Positions 49,950 to 62,728 of a stretch of DNA of 64,000 bases are shown one piece after another. The position numbers were made by a program, and so were the translations under genes. How positions within the stretch are numbered: the first letter of the stretch is position 1; each line of letters starts with the position of its first letter. The notes below the pieces were generated by a model. That model saw nothing but the letters and a program-made list of their open reading frames with translations, did not search any database and was not told the DNA's origin. The stretch is from Dipylidium caninum (lineage: Eukaryota > Platyhelminthes > Cestoda > Cyclophyllidea > Dipylidiidae): contig QEYB01000448.1 of assembly GCA_017562135.1 (NCBI GenBank), forward strand, positions 558,001-622,000, in the 5' to 3' direction.

Positions 49950-52900
49950 ATCGCCGCCAACACGGACCGGCGGTCTGCCTCGAGGCGAGGTCTCTTCACG
50001 ACACTCAGGTTGTCAGAAGGAGATTCTTGGAACCAACTCACCTCCGAGCGCCCCGTTAATATCTCTCGAAGCCTGTTGATCAGCGCTCTAACTCAAATTG
50101 AACTCGTACCAAAGAAATGGATGTAAATTGCGTTGTCTTTCCATCCGGTTTCAGCCAAAAATAGAATAAAAGTGAGATACAAGCATCAAAAGGTTCTACG
50201 AGATAAATAAGTAGCATACCCTTAAAATTCATAAATAAAATTATGAGCATAGACTAAATAAAACCACCCGTCTCATAGTTTCCAGCCCAATAGTTCTTAA
50301 CGCACTGATATGAGCCGCAAAGTGAGTCCATGACGACGTCTCCAGGTTGGTCTGACGCGATTCTTGGAAGGGAATTCTTGGTGCTGACCGCCCTACCAGC
50401 CTCTGGCATCTTGCTGGGCATACGACAAAAGAAGGCAGACAGAATTAGCCTACTTTTAGGAGTCCTCTCTTAGTTTAGACGCAGTGACGCGTTTCAAGAC
50501 ACCTTCCTACGAAATCCCCGCTTTGTGCTCAGAAGGTGACCCGACCCTTTATGACGCCTTTAATCATTAATTATCCCCGCGCAATTCACTTTATTTCAGC
50601 CGACGCATACGCATTACCAGCGTGGATATCTCGAAACCGGAGACTGTGTTGGACGCTTGGGACAAACACTACAAACAAGTGCTTCCCGACTGCCTAAATT
50701 CTACCAGATGCCGGGTTGTTCGCTATGAGGACCTTATTTTGCGACCAAGGGAGCAGCTGACGGGGCTTTTGGGTAAGTCTGCTACCGTGGAGATCAAAAG
50801 TCGGTCGCAGACGCACTTACTCGTCTCTCCTCCTCCGACTGTCACTCTCTTTTTTTAATCTCCACTCGATGTTTTTAACTGCGCTGCTTTCGCCCAGATC
50901 AGAGGAAGGGTCATTTCGTAATTAACGTGATTAGGCCTTCCAACGCCTCCCCTTCCGTATGTGTAGATAAAATCGTTCAACTCACAGGAGTTCCACAATG
51001 TCCAAGTGTTAGACTCCACAAATTACTCGGCGAGGCGAGAATTCCTGTTGCAGGAGATGCTTTCAACGGCATCTCTTCTGGTGCACGCCAAACTCCTCAG
51101 TCCACTGTTTAGCCGCAACAGCGTGGAATATCACGCGGTCGCCTGGGCCACTTACATCTCCTGGGGTGATTTAAGACGCACAGACGAAAAGGATTGTCGT
51201 ATTTGGTATGGGAGGGGGGCTCAAAAGTTGCGGGTTTGGTGATATTCCGTGTCCACCTCTTGACTGGAGCTCTCAAGGTGCTCCTCAAGTGGTTTCTGCC
51301 CACCCAAACGAACCTTCAAGTGCCATCACCTCGTCCCGAAGGCGAGTTTAGGGTGCAGCCAGGCCTGTGCACATCACCTTCCTCGAGGGTAAATCTGCTT
51401 AAATATTTGATTTCAGAATGGCTCAATGTCCCCTGGGATGAAGTGGTCCTACGACATGATCAGAATATGCAAGAAGTGAAGCTTTCACGGTACGTCTCTC
51501 CGCGCCTTGTAATTCGCCTCCCCTCACACAGTCCCCGCAAGGGGAAGAAATCCTCTCGCATATAATGGAAAAGTGACCGGCCAAACACGGTGGGCGGCGG
51601 ACGCGACTCGGGGCGGTGGACGGGTTTGTCGGAGGCACCGCTAATGTCCGTGCCGAGGAGTCCATCTAGTCCAGTCTTGGCGCAGTAGTCGAGCACATGT
51701 CCGTCAAATTACCATCTACCCCGGGAAACCTAGCCTGCGTTGAGGGGACAAACTAACAAAAAGGGGCTTTTGAATGACTTTTTCTGCATGTTTGGTGCAT
51801 TCAAGCGCCTAATGCTACAATTTTTCCACCAAACATGAAGCCTACTCTGAGGGCTTTTATGCGACGTTTAGTTCATTCACCCAGTTGTCCCCTCTCATCC
51901 GTGAAACTGCTTAAATTTCCTCCCATTAAACCGACTGCCCTCTGCAAAATATACTAAGTGGAGATTTTTATATTACTCATTTTTTACCAATGGAGCTCGT
52001 CGGTAGAATTGCCGAGGGTTTCGTCCACGAGGAGCTGTCAACCTCGAAGCCTTCCGTCATTTGTTGGGGACATCGTGAGACGTAGACCTCAAAGAGATGA
52101 CCACGTCTGCAAACTCCTCATAGGAAAATTTAGAAATTGTATAAGTTCACTTTTATTTTGGCCGGTAAAAATGCGGGCAGGCAAAATGAACGTCAATCGG
52201 GGAGCAGACTCGCGATCCCCTTTAGGTGGTGACAACTCTTTCCCACAAACGTCATAAATGTCAAGTGGGTACCGCCTCGCCCTCCCCACCCTGTTGCGGG
52301 GGTGGTGGTGATGGTGGTGCCGCCGACACTGACACCGCACGTTTTGGCCTGGCGGTCAAGTGGAGCTCTGTCCAGTCAGTTCGGAGGACTGGGCGGCGGC
52401 TGTCCACTTCCACGGTCTCAGCTCCACTGTTGTCACAGCCGTGGAGGAGGAGAAGGGCATTGTCCGTGGAAGACCGGCGACTTGGTGTGTTACTCCCTCC
52501 ACACTAAAGCAATAAATCTCACTCAGGAAGGTTAGCAAAGAAAATGTTATTTCGTCCGGAAAAAGGAAGACGTTGGAGTAGAGAAGAGTGTTGCAGCGAA
52601 TGCCACTCACCTATTTCCCATCCGAAGAGGAATAACTTCACCTCTTTGGGCATTTATTTTTGGTGTAGTGGCATCCAATCATTGTCGCCTAAGACAAGAA
52701 TGTTTTAAAAGTTGATGATTTCGTTCGAAGTGGAACACTTCGTCTTCTTGCCTACGTTATTCAACGTCCCGGCTATTGTGGCATTGAAAGGGAGCCTAAC
52801 AAGTGGCCGGGAGAATGGGAGCACTATCCCATTTGTGTACCCAAGGCAATCACGAATGTTGTACTCCTCGTTTTTATGGTCCTGCTGTCATTATGCAGGC

Positions 52901-54040
52901 ATCATTGGCATTAGAACTAACCTCTGATGCTCAGTCACTGCTCGGCGCTTATTCCCTACCGCTAAGTGATACGCCGCCTCTCCACAAAATACCACGCGTC
53001 TCGAACCTGGTCACCACCGACGGCAAACGGTGAGTCCCGCCGTCCTCGCTGACGTGTAGTTCGACAGACGAGCAAATCGTCCAACTTGTGCGAGTCTCCC
53101 GCTGCACTCAAGTGGTGTCAGAATTCTCGTGGAACAATAAATAGACTGTCAGTCGTAGTCGTTCGTCTTTTTTGCTACTAAGCCACGATGGCGATCCTCC
53201 CATGCTTTTACCTCCTCCTCCTCCTCCTCCTCCTCCTCCTCCTCTCTTCGCGTTCGGTGTCCTTTGAAAAAGAAAAGTTCTTTTCCACGTGTAAAGGTGA
53301 CGCGTGTGTAAATCCCCTTGTGGCTTCCCCGCCAACGTGGCGAATCGCCATTCTCTGCCGTACGCTTACTTCAGCTCGTACAAATCCCTGTCAAACTGTA
53401 ACACCCTGACGACCGTGAGGGCAGTGTGTGTGCGATCACATCAGTAGAATGGGACTAAGGCGTACTTTTAGGGTCCTCTCGAACTGCATCTCCCCCCCCC
53501 CGGCCGCCGCCCTTTTTACACTTTCTGCGACACATTAACCCACTCCAACACTTTAACTGCCCTCTCCACACCCCCTGAACATCATCGCATTAGTGTGGGG
53601 CGAATAACCGCCTCTCACAATTTCTAACCGCGTAATCTCGGCCACAGTAAGTACCACCCTCGGCCGGTTAAAAATAACGTGGCCCGAGGAGACGCCGCCC
53701 AAAGGTGCCGGTGGGTGCACTGGGACCCGCTACGTGCACTTCACCGCCAAGGTCCAAAGTCACCGCGTTTTTTTTTTTGTTTCCCTCCGCCAGACAAGAG
53801 CGAAGCACTACGCAAGTGGTCTTCCCCATCTACACCGAGGCGTTGACGCGCTGGTCTCTGGCGGGCTCTGTGCTGCCACCCAGCCTTATAGAAAAGTCCT
53901 ACTCCTACGAGATGATGCGTTACTTCGGCTACGCCAACCTCACCATTCCTCCGTGGTACGGCGTGCCGGAGCCCGAGGTCCAGAAACAGGCTCAACTGCT
54001 GGAGAAGAATGAGGAGTTCAAGAAGATCTTCAGCCCCTAA
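46040..54040 (+). CDS. TPST: Protein-tyrosine (tyrosylprotein) sulfotransferase
   Basis: Five exons: 46040-46238, 46934-47270, 50600-50772, 51417-51489 and 53794-54040; 342 residues plus stop, all phases consistent. TPST is a Golgi type II membrane enzyme that transfers sulphate from PAPS to tyrosines of secreted and membrane proteins. A short basic cytoplasmic tail is followed by a signal anchor (about residues 14-34), then 'FIFIGGYPRSGTTLMR', the 5'-phosphosulphate-binding loop, split by intron 1 inside the Gly codon. The catalytic-region motif 'GPET', the PAPS-contact 'LMVRDGRA' and the late 'ERSTTQV' match the family, as does overall length (about 370 in vertebrates). The last exon ends 'NEEFKKIFSP'. 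Introns 2 (3.3 kb) and 4 (2.3 kb) are inflated by repeats. Identity is secure. Confidence 0.93.
49432..50294 (+). repeat. Inverted-motif-bounded element, copy 3 (about 860 bp)
   Basis: Left motif 'ggaaactatgaaacgagcg' at 49439; right inverted motif 'ctcatagtttccagcc' near 50270-50286. It lies in TPST intron 2 and contains a (GT)n run at 49921-49949. About 500 bp of its interior is repeated in opposite orientation at 57940-58480. Confidence 0.65.
49921..49949. repeat. (GT)n microsatellite
   Basis: Uninterrupted GT dinucleotides over 29 bases inside repeat copy 3. Confidence 0.95.
53211..53245. repeat. (CTC)n microsatellite
   Basis: About 35 bases of CTC trinucleotides in TPST intron 4. Confidence 0.95.
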
Positions 54041-54867
54041 CGCCGCCACCCCCAATGCCTTGTGATATTACAATTTTTATTGAACTAATGTGTTTTTTTC
54101 AAGCACTGTGATAAAACTGTGTTCCAGTTTCTTTTTTTTCACAAGAGATTCCCTTCCACTGGCGTTCATAGCGACAGTTGCGTGGCTCCACCGACGTGAC
54201 TGTGGCTAAGTCCTATGCAGACTCGAGACAGTCGCAGTTGTGAAATTCATCTTTTAGCCGAGCCTTCCGGCTTTGGCGCAGCTCACATCACGTCGACTTG
54301 GCGTTCGAGAGGCGATTTAATTAGCAAATACACACTTTTTAAAAGGCGTTTTATCGCGGAGCCTCTCCTCCGTCACAGTGTACCAGCTCTATCGGAAGGT
54401 TCCCTCCGTTTTGGCCTAAAACAATGCATTTTGCTTTTTCCTTACCATCAATAAACCCTATTAAATCATATAAGCAACATTATTATTATTATTATTAACG
54501 ACTTTTTTTCACCGTGAGGGCACAACTGTATAAACCCTTTTGAAAAATTCGTCATCTTTTGATGCGATAAAGTGACCGAGTGTGAGCTTGACATCGCCTA
54601 CATTTTCAAAATTTTGCACTTCGAAAAAATGTTTCTCGGACGGCAAAAGCTCTCTCCCCCCTAGTTCTGCAGTTTTATGACGAAAGCCCGAAGCACCCTG
54701 TGGCCTGGCATTCCCTTGATGCAGTCCGATGTCCTTTCTTCATCTCTTCCTTCCTTCCTTCCTTCCTCTTGAACATCGTCGGCTTCTTCTACTCGACTGC
54801 TGTCTGTAAATCATCCACTTGCTGACAACTCTTCGCCGATTTGCGATCTCCGCTCGGTTCTAACAAC
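54041..54867. other. TPST 3' flank with simple repeats
   Basis: No gene seen. Contains (ATT)n at 54478-54497 and (TTCC)n at 54746-54768. Confidence 0.6.
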
Positions 54868-55590
54868 TCACAATGCCTCACTCCTCGAATGTCCCACCAC
54901 ATACACACCGCCACATTCTCTCAATGAGAGTCGAATTGCCTTTAAGGGTGGAAGGACTATCTTCTTCGGGTTCACAATATGCCCCTTTCTTTGTGCTTCC
55001 TTCAAAGGAAATCCACTTTTCATCACCGGTTGCCATGCGGTTGAGGAAGAACTCATTTTTATTCTGAGCGAACAGAGGTGTGCGCATGACGAGTCGATCA
55101 TCCAAATTCTTTTGAGTTCATTCAAGTGGCATTCGTCACGAACATTCCCGCAACACTCCTACTTTGCGAATATGCTCCGAAATAATTTGCATGACTGAAT
55201 TAGGCCTTCTCGCAATCGCCGAGGTTTTTATAAAGGAATCTCACTCCAAAATGGTCTCAACAACATCCTCGTCGATCAAAGACGCTCGTCCAGAACGTGG
55301 CTTGTCAGAAAGATTAAAATCGCCTGTTTCAGATGTTTCGGACCATCTTCCGCGTGTCCCATCGACAAAGGTGCCTTCGCCAAACGCTTTCAATCAAATG
55401 CCACATGTTTTCTATACCACTTTTTTCGTCGTTGAAATAAGCACAAAATGCAGTGGTGCAGATGCACTTCAACAGTAGCCATGTGCAGCACACACTATCG
55501 CTTCACACTTAAAACCAAGGTGAATCAACTTTGTTTCAGTTAATCTGCCCCCTCAGAATGTGTACATTAAAATGGAAAAAAATGGGGAGT
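54868..55590 (-). mobile_element. Degenerate mariner transposon
   Basis: Minus-strand fragments in order match mariner transposase: a helix-turn-helix region ('GDFNLSDKPRSGRASLID', 55330-55240) and the catalytic-core motif 'MATGDEKWI' (about 55040-55012), where the family has TGDEKW. Stops and frame changes interrupt the sequence (for example a TGA shortly after 'VVETILE'), so it is not functional. The family encodes a DD34D cut-and-paste transposase. Terminal repeats were not delimited. Confidence 0.8.
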
Positions 55591-56149
55591 CCAACATGCA
55601 CCAAACAGTCATGTGCCACGTTTCGAAAAGAGCGGTTTGTCTTATAAGCAGACAGAACTTTCGGGTAGACCTGACACTCGGGCCTGCTGACGTATGCACC
55701 GCCGCCTTCATTCATCTCGTTTGCCCCCGGGAGATGTGTGGACTGTAGCGACTCCTTGAGTGGGATAGAGAGGGCGTCGGCGACTCCACTTAGGCGGAAG
55801 GTTAAGGTATACGTTGACGGTAGTTGTACCGCCGTTCCCTGAAATTTGCTCCAACAGTCCGTGCGCCCTCGGGACGCTGGCACGTGGTCCACCATCCTCC
55901 TCAAGGCTATGGAATTCCACTCGCCGGGGCCACTTCGACGCCTTAGTGCGTCAACTCAAACGGTAGCTCAGCTATTGTCTCGCTCCTGGAAGGAGCACCC
56001 TCTTAACAGATAGTCGCGAAACCATGGGATCATTTAATTGCTCGGATGCGGAAAATCTCAAAATTGATTTGATTTATCCTGACAACGCAGTCTACTCATT
56101 GTGAAGGCGCTCGCTTTGTATCTCAACGCTGATCTTGCAGTGCCGTCAA

Positions 56150-56400
56150 AACTTCATCCATCCCATTAGAAACTGTACTTTCGTCAAACAGGTTCCACCA
56201 ATTTCTGCATGTTTCTGTTCCGTTTTTTCCTCATTGAACTTCATCAGTAGCCATTACTTCACGCTTAAGACTAACGTAAATCTACTTTGTTTCAGTTAAT
56301 GTGCTACGTCGGTATGTATACATTAAAATGATAAAAATAGAGAGCCGACCAAACGTCATATAAGCGTTTGCAAGAACTCGTAAACTGTTGTCATAGAAAC
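56150..56400 (-). mobile_element. Second mariner-like fragment
   Basis: This segment repeats the 5' end of the neighbouring mariner copy: 'cgcttaagactaac', 'tactttgtttcagttaatgtgc' (shortened) and 'tacattaaaatg' correspond to 55505-55580 in the same order and spacing. It is a truncated copy with no open frame. Confidence 0.6.
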
Positions 56401-57726
56401 GGGCATAACTTTCCGGTAGACCTGATGTTACTCACACGAGTGTGCGAGGGTGGAGGCTCCCCAGAAGCTCCACTGCCCGCCTTCTGTGCGCCCTGAGCTC
56501 GACGGCCGCACGCGCCGGAGGAGGTCAGTTAGTCCTGAGCTCCCCAAAGCAGCTCAGGAACTGCCCTTCTCCCCCTTTGCACCGGGCACACGGATCCACA
56601 TCTCGGGATTTAACCGCTCACCGCCTCCGCAGCCGTCCGACTTCATTTATTACTCGCCTATATTTTGCCATACCTGTTTGACTCGAGCCAGCGGATGGTG
56701 CTTTTAGCCTTCGAACAGGCGTTGGAAACTCCTCTGCTTCAAGTCACGAGGTAAAGTCGCCGAATAAAGGTGATTTGACATCAATGAAGTTAATCAGACC
56801 CACAAATGTCTTACAAGCTTATTTCCCCCAGAGCCATCAGCATCGATAATGAAGGAATCCAACATGCCTCAGCCTTAGATTCACTTTTGACTTGATGTTA
56901 GTGCAAAGGGTGACAAGTGACAAAGCACTCTTCTCTGAGCCTGCTGTCCTCGATGCGGTCACCGAGAGGCGGACAAAGTCCTCGAGACCGGTGAACTTTT
57001 GTTGAGATGCATCTTTCCCCCGGGAGGAGTCGTCTCTCCCCCTTGTCCCAGCACTTGGGGCCGAGGGGCGGAGAGTGAGAGTGACGAGGCGAGTTGAGAA
57101 GATGGTGGGCGGAAAGGCCGCATATGAAAGTCCCCGAGGGTTCAAGCAGGCAAGTTGTTCTAATTCCCTTTTCTTAACACTGTCCACACAGTCTCAGCGG
57201 ATCGGATCATTGACGCTGTCAGGGGGCGCTTGTGTGTTTTATCATAAAAACACTCACTTACGCTTGTTGCAAAAAGCCATGTTTCCGTAGTCAGCCTTTT
57301 GTGTGAAAAGCCATCGTACTTGGTGTTATTCTTCCTCATTCATCTCTACACCGATCGCTCCTTTGCGAATATAGAGCGACACTTGGGGAAGTTCGTTTAC
57401 GGAAGCGCAATCCTTAAAGGCCAATCTAATGAGTTGCTGATTCCACCCCGCCATAATACCTCCCATACACGACCAAACGAAGCCGACTGAGGACATTAGT
57501 CTGGGAAGAAGGGTGACACAACTTCAGTGCCGCCAGCCGGTGGGAGGAGAAAGTGATAAGGCGAAGCTTGGACGACATGACAAAGTGTGGCTCTCTCAAT
57601 CTCCAGATCCTCCTTTCCCTGCTCCTGCGCTACCTCATGAGAACAGAGAAAAAGACGATTAATTTTCTTTCTCGGTAAACCTTTAAGTTGGTACTGATTG
57701 CAAGTGTAAAAAGACTTTGGCCACCT
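56401..57726. other. No gene seen
   Basis: Short frames only. A moderately GC-rich portion at 56430-56640 has two overlapping plus-strand frames without recognisable motifs. Confidence 0.4.
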
Positions 57727-59004
57727 GAACTTATTAAATTGGAACCTATGAAACGAGCGTTAGTGTTTAGTCTGTGTTCAACTGCGGCTGAGAGATGCCT
57801 TGCAACGTGCACTCGATATTTTTATTTATGACTTAAAAAGATTTCTTTCTTACTCATTTGGTATAACTTGTTTGTGCTTGTTTCTTATTTTAATTTTATT
57901 TTTTGCCGAAATGAAGTTGAAACAAAATGCGGTTTGCATTCACTTCTTTGGTACGAGTTCAATTTGAGTTAGAGCGCTCATCAACAGGCTTCGAGAGATA
58001 TTAACGGGGCGCTCGGAGGTGAGTTGGTTCCAAGAATTTCCTTCTGACAACCTGAGTGTCGTGAAGAGGCCTCGCCTCGAGGCAGACCGCCGGTCCGTGT
58101 TGGCGGCGATCACACACACACACACACATACACTCAATCATTCGTGAACTTGGGTCCAAACTAGTAAGAAATTAGCCATTCTGCAACGGCTGTGTTAAAA
58201 CAAAATCTACGAAAAATAAAGGTGAGGAGAAGAAAGTCTGACGCATGTATGCTGGCCGCACAAGTTGACGCAGTTGCAGAAGACCAACCGAACAGATGGG
58301 GACGATGAAGAAACACTGAAAGACGACCAAATGGGGCCTCATTTACCATTATTTACTCTATATTCTTCCGACTGACCATCACCCTTTCCTGTAATTGCGA
58401 TTAATTTTTATGAGACAAAGAATACAATAAACAAAATGATTGTTGAAAAGCATCGAGTTACTTTTAGCCCTAAATATGAATACTTTTTCAAAAAGCCATA
58501 TAAGACCTGCGAAATCGTGGGCAGAAAGTCTGAGAGTGCGGTGGAAGTTACGTACAATTAATGGTGAAGAAAAAAGTTGGACTCGTATGTGCCGACCGAG
58601 CGAACGACTGCCGTAACCGGCCGGCCGCAAAGCAAGTGCGCACGATAGCGCTTAACGACGTCCAAGTAAAGCTTCAATTGCTCTTGACAAATTAAATAAC
58701 TTCTCCACAGTAAGAAATCCTGCCGTAACCTCCGTATTCCTCAGCCGACACTTCTCCGACCGATTATCGCCTTGAACGTAATTTCGAATTATTTTCAGGG
58801 GAAAAAATACGATGCTTAAAATGATATTATACCCAGTCTTTGAACCGTTTATTAAGTCCTAAAAGCGGAAGTTATGCTAAAAAAATATGTGCAATTTGCC
58901 AAATCGTTACGAAGTTTGTGTTAACTTAAAATATTAAATAATGTGTAAAATTGTGTTTTGTTTTGTTTGCATCAACCACTCGTTTTATAGCTTTCAGCCT
59001 AAAA
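57727..59004 (-). repeat. Inverted-motif-bounded element, copy 4 (about 1.28 kb)
   Basis: Left motif 'ggaacctatgaaacgagcg' at 57738; right inverted motif 'ttttatagctttcagcct' near 58983-59000. The interior 57940-58480 is the inverted counterpart of the interior of copy 3, including a (CA)n run at 58111-58131. Confidence 0.6.
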
Positions 59005-60069
59005 TATACATAAACTGTTTTGTTTAGTAGATTATTACTCATCCGGCGGCGTCTTTATCCTCCCGTTTAACAACAGCCGATGGCGGCTTTGTACGTGGAC
59101 ATTCTTTCTCTGCTTGGCGATGACAAAAATCCGCTTTCGGTGCTACTGCTCACAGTCTGGGGAAAAACGGGCAAATCACGCAGCCTTTGAACCGGGCGGA
59201 AAGACCGGAGGTGTTTTATCCTAGTGGATTATTATTCTGCCAAAATCCTCCCATGTCGCATTGCTAATGCGCAGCAGATTAGCCGGTTACGGTATTTGTC
59301 AACGGACAGTAAAAACCTCCACCGACGGGGCTGGTAATGCGACAGGGTGGCCTGGTTGCGAGTGAGTGTACGTGAGAGGGAACATTTCCCGGAAGGGTGC
59401 CTCCCTTCTGACTTATCGTTTCGGCAGTCGGAGAGTTGGGGGTTGAGTTAACTGCCCATTCGTGGCGATAGAGGCTCGGGTACAAAGCAACTCGTGGTTT
59501 TGTCCATAGAAAATAATTTGGTCCTGTCCTTCGGGCGAGACCAGCAAATGTTTCTCAATGCTTTCCCCTTGACAGGTGGTCGGCAACGTTGCGGCGCAGT
59601 AGAATTGTCGCTTAGCACCGAGATAAGGTCAGGATCTGGGAAGTTAAAAGCAATGGCATGGAGGAGGATGTTCCGGCTCCACTGCAGCATCTTAAGTCAC
59701 TCGCTTCCTCCGAAATCCTTTAATCGCTGCCCCTCCACTTGGGCGCATTGGGCACAATCTCCAGCCTTCATTTCGCCACTTTCCAGCAGTCGGTTCAGCT
59801 ATTCACAACCGTGAATAATTCATCCCCACCTCCTTGGCCAAGCGGCCCCGAAGAGCGCTGGCGTTATCTAGTTGGTGGACCTCTCAGACGGGGATTTGGT
59901 GTGTCCCCTCTGAAGTGAGGCGACGAGATGTGCACGGTGGCGAAGCTCTGGAAGATCGCCGCACCTCTCGCCTGACCCCGCACGAGGATGCCACTGTCAC
60001 CGGTTTTGTGTGCTAAACAGATGCGATGCAGACAATCAAGCTGACGCACCGCAAAGAAGATTCACTTAT

Positions 60070-60860
60070 TAAGTGGGAACCTATGAAATAGGCGCTGAAG
60101 GGAAGGGGAAAACAAAGAGCAACTTTTCACGTAATTTTATAGGCAACAGAAATAGCTTCCAGTGACGTCTACGATTTCCTGCCAATGATTGAACGGGGCA
60201 TATATGCCTTTTGTGACCCAAAATTTCCCTTTTTAGAGTTTGTAAGCGATGCGAGGTCTTTCACGTCATAATTTGAATTATTATTATTATTTATTTTATC
60301 CCCTTAAAAATATTTCCTAATTGCCAAAAAGGTAATAATCGCTCGATGAAGTTCCGGGTGAATGTGAAATGCGTCGCAAAATATCGTCTTGTGAAGAATG
60401 ATTTAGTTTATCGACGGTGCGTGAAGCCTCATCCGGTCGTCGTTCGGGGCTCGCGTTCTTCCCCTCGAACATCCGTCTGCGACGGCGTCAGTTCGATCCT
60501 TGGTTCCTCCGCCACGTCGTCCGCCACGGCCGGTGGTGATCTTCTTTTTGACGATACTCAAAAAGAAATTTGTGGAACTTAGTAGTGAATCCGTCTCCGA
60601 ATGGCGCATAAACGTTTCACGAAGCCTGTTGAGCTGTGCTACGAGTCACTTTGACTTTGAACGAGAAAAGTAGGTGCAAATCTCTTTTTGTTGCAATTTG
60701 ATTTTGACAAAAAAAATGAAATAAGAATGAAATACAAATGTGAAAAATTGTACGGACTTGGTAGGAAGAAAACTGCAAAAATGTATAAATAAAAAGGGGG
60801 AAGGCACTTCACACCATTTTCCTCTCGGTCGCGCCCATTTCATGCTTTCCAACGGAATAG
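60070..60860 (+). repeat. Inverted-motif-bounded element, copy 5 (about 790 bp)
   Basis: Left motif 'ggaacctatgaaataggcg' at 60077; right inverted motif 'cgcccatttcatgctttcc' at 60832-60850. It shares 'gtctacgatttcctgccaa' near 60168-60186 with copy 2, and the 'ttcacgaagcctgttgag' block with copies 1-4. Confidence 0.6.
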
Positions 60861-62728
60861 ATAGCGTAAAGGTCCCCATTCACTCCGCAGCTAGTCACCT
60901 CCCGCTGCCTTATGCTGCTGAGGCCTCGAACAGGCCTTTCGTTTATAGCACCCAAATTTGCCCCATTTCGGCCTTATGCAGTTCCGATTTAATGGTTACG
61001 GACCATGGCGACGATTGGATGATATGAGCACCATCGTCACCGGCGTTCCTTCATCAACTGACATTCTCATCGTGGAGCGGAAGCTTGTAAAACGCCTCCA
61101 ATAATCTTGTGGAGTAGCAAGACTCCATTGGGTGCCTGCGCCTTTTTGCCTTTACGACCACTCGTGGCTCCATGAAATTACTAAGACGGGGAGAAGCATT
61201 GCAACTAATAAAAGATGAATGTCTGAGGTGATTTGCCCTCGCCACTTTCATCGCGGCTCAAATGCCTTTCACTGTCTAATTGTGTCACTGTTTCAGTCAG
61301 TAGGATCGCACTTTGTCACGGCTGCGGCAGCCAAAGTAAGTGTCTTTTGGGGATTTTAAAACACATCCCGGTCATGCGCTATCTGATGCTAAGACGTGGG
61401 CCACCTGAGGGGCGGCAGGAGTGATATTGCACGGATTTTCGAGCAAAAGCATCGAAACTTTTGGATTCACCTGCAAAGGATGTGGGAGGCGGCCGAGAAA
61501 GCAATAACACCTTTTTTCTAAGCTTCCTTTGTAACCACTGGGCCGCCGGTACGTGCGTCACAATTTCTTTTTCTTTTGGCAACTATTCCATCATTGAATC
61601 TTACCTTTCTCACCCTTCATCTTGGTATTGTTAGGATAATCCGTGTCCTTTGCCTTGCTTTTTTCTCGTTAGATCTTTAGACCTCCGAATTTTTGCCGTG
61701 AAGCACAAATGAAATAGGAACTTTTGGGACCAACTTCACTGGCACACAGGATCACTGACAACTCTCACTTGTGACTTCTAGCCATTTCGGAGCTTAGATC
61801 AGCCCGTCTTTGGTAGTGTTCACCCGAGTTTGCGTAAACAGGCATTGCTTTTGCCTTTCAGGTGGTAAACGTTGACTTGATGGCCGTAAGCAGTCGATCA
61901 GGCTAAGCTACTGAATTACTGTAAGTAGACCCACAAACCCGTTGTTAGGGCGCGTGATCGCGAGTCCTCCCTCCATCCATTCACGGTTTATTTTTTTTTT
62001 TTGAGAGGCAATGTTGAAGAAGTACTCCTGACCCCACTTACCTTACGAGAAATAGAGCCCCACCGAGAAGCAAATTCTCTTTCTTTCCTTCTTAGAAGTT
62101 AGTAATCCTCTCAAGCCACAAAGCAAGTTTTTCGCAAAGTTTACACAATCTGGACAGCGGGACATTAATCACCTTCGTGTATATTGAGAACCCGGGAAGT
62201 TGAAACGATGTGTGGCCGAAGTGTAATGCACTCAAGAATGTCGCCGAATTTTAGGTTTAAAGCAAGAAAACAGTCTGCGCCACGTCACAACTGTGCCAAT
62301 TTATTTAGAATATGTTAAGAATCAGTTTACTACAAGTTTGACCAGCGTCCCACCGACTCCCCATCCGAGTGTGGGTAATCATCCATCGTCATCGCTCACG
62401 AATCACAATGTTAATAACGTTTCCCACTCTTTCTCAGTCCCGTTAGATATTTCTTGCCTACAAGAAAAGAAACCGGAAAGTGTACCTGGTTAAATATTTT
62501 AGCATTTCAAGCACAGCCTAGGAGTATGGTGAGTAGTGATACACCAAATTACTTGTCACTATACTCCAAACTCTGTCATTCCATGACAGTTTTGAAGGAA
62601 CATTACGTATTTGGTGGTAAAATTCATAAAGGCCGAAAAAAGAATCTCGAGGCTATATTCACTGTACGCGAAAACAATGGGGAAGGGGTAAAAGAAAAGA
62701 GAATACAAATATATTTTGCGAAGCAGCT
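60861..62728. other. No gene seen
   Basis: No supported coding or RNA gene on either strand. This is the 3' flank of the minus-strand RhoGAP gene; its polyadenylation site should lie below 62729. Confidence 0.45.

Noticed and set aside
52226..52540. Overlapping GC-rich frames in TPST intron 4
   Set aside because: No family resemblance; exons 4 and 5 join in phase without them.
59448..59815. Overlapping frames on both strands resembling a retroelement fragment
   Set aside because: No reverse transcriptase, integrase or protease motif could be identified.
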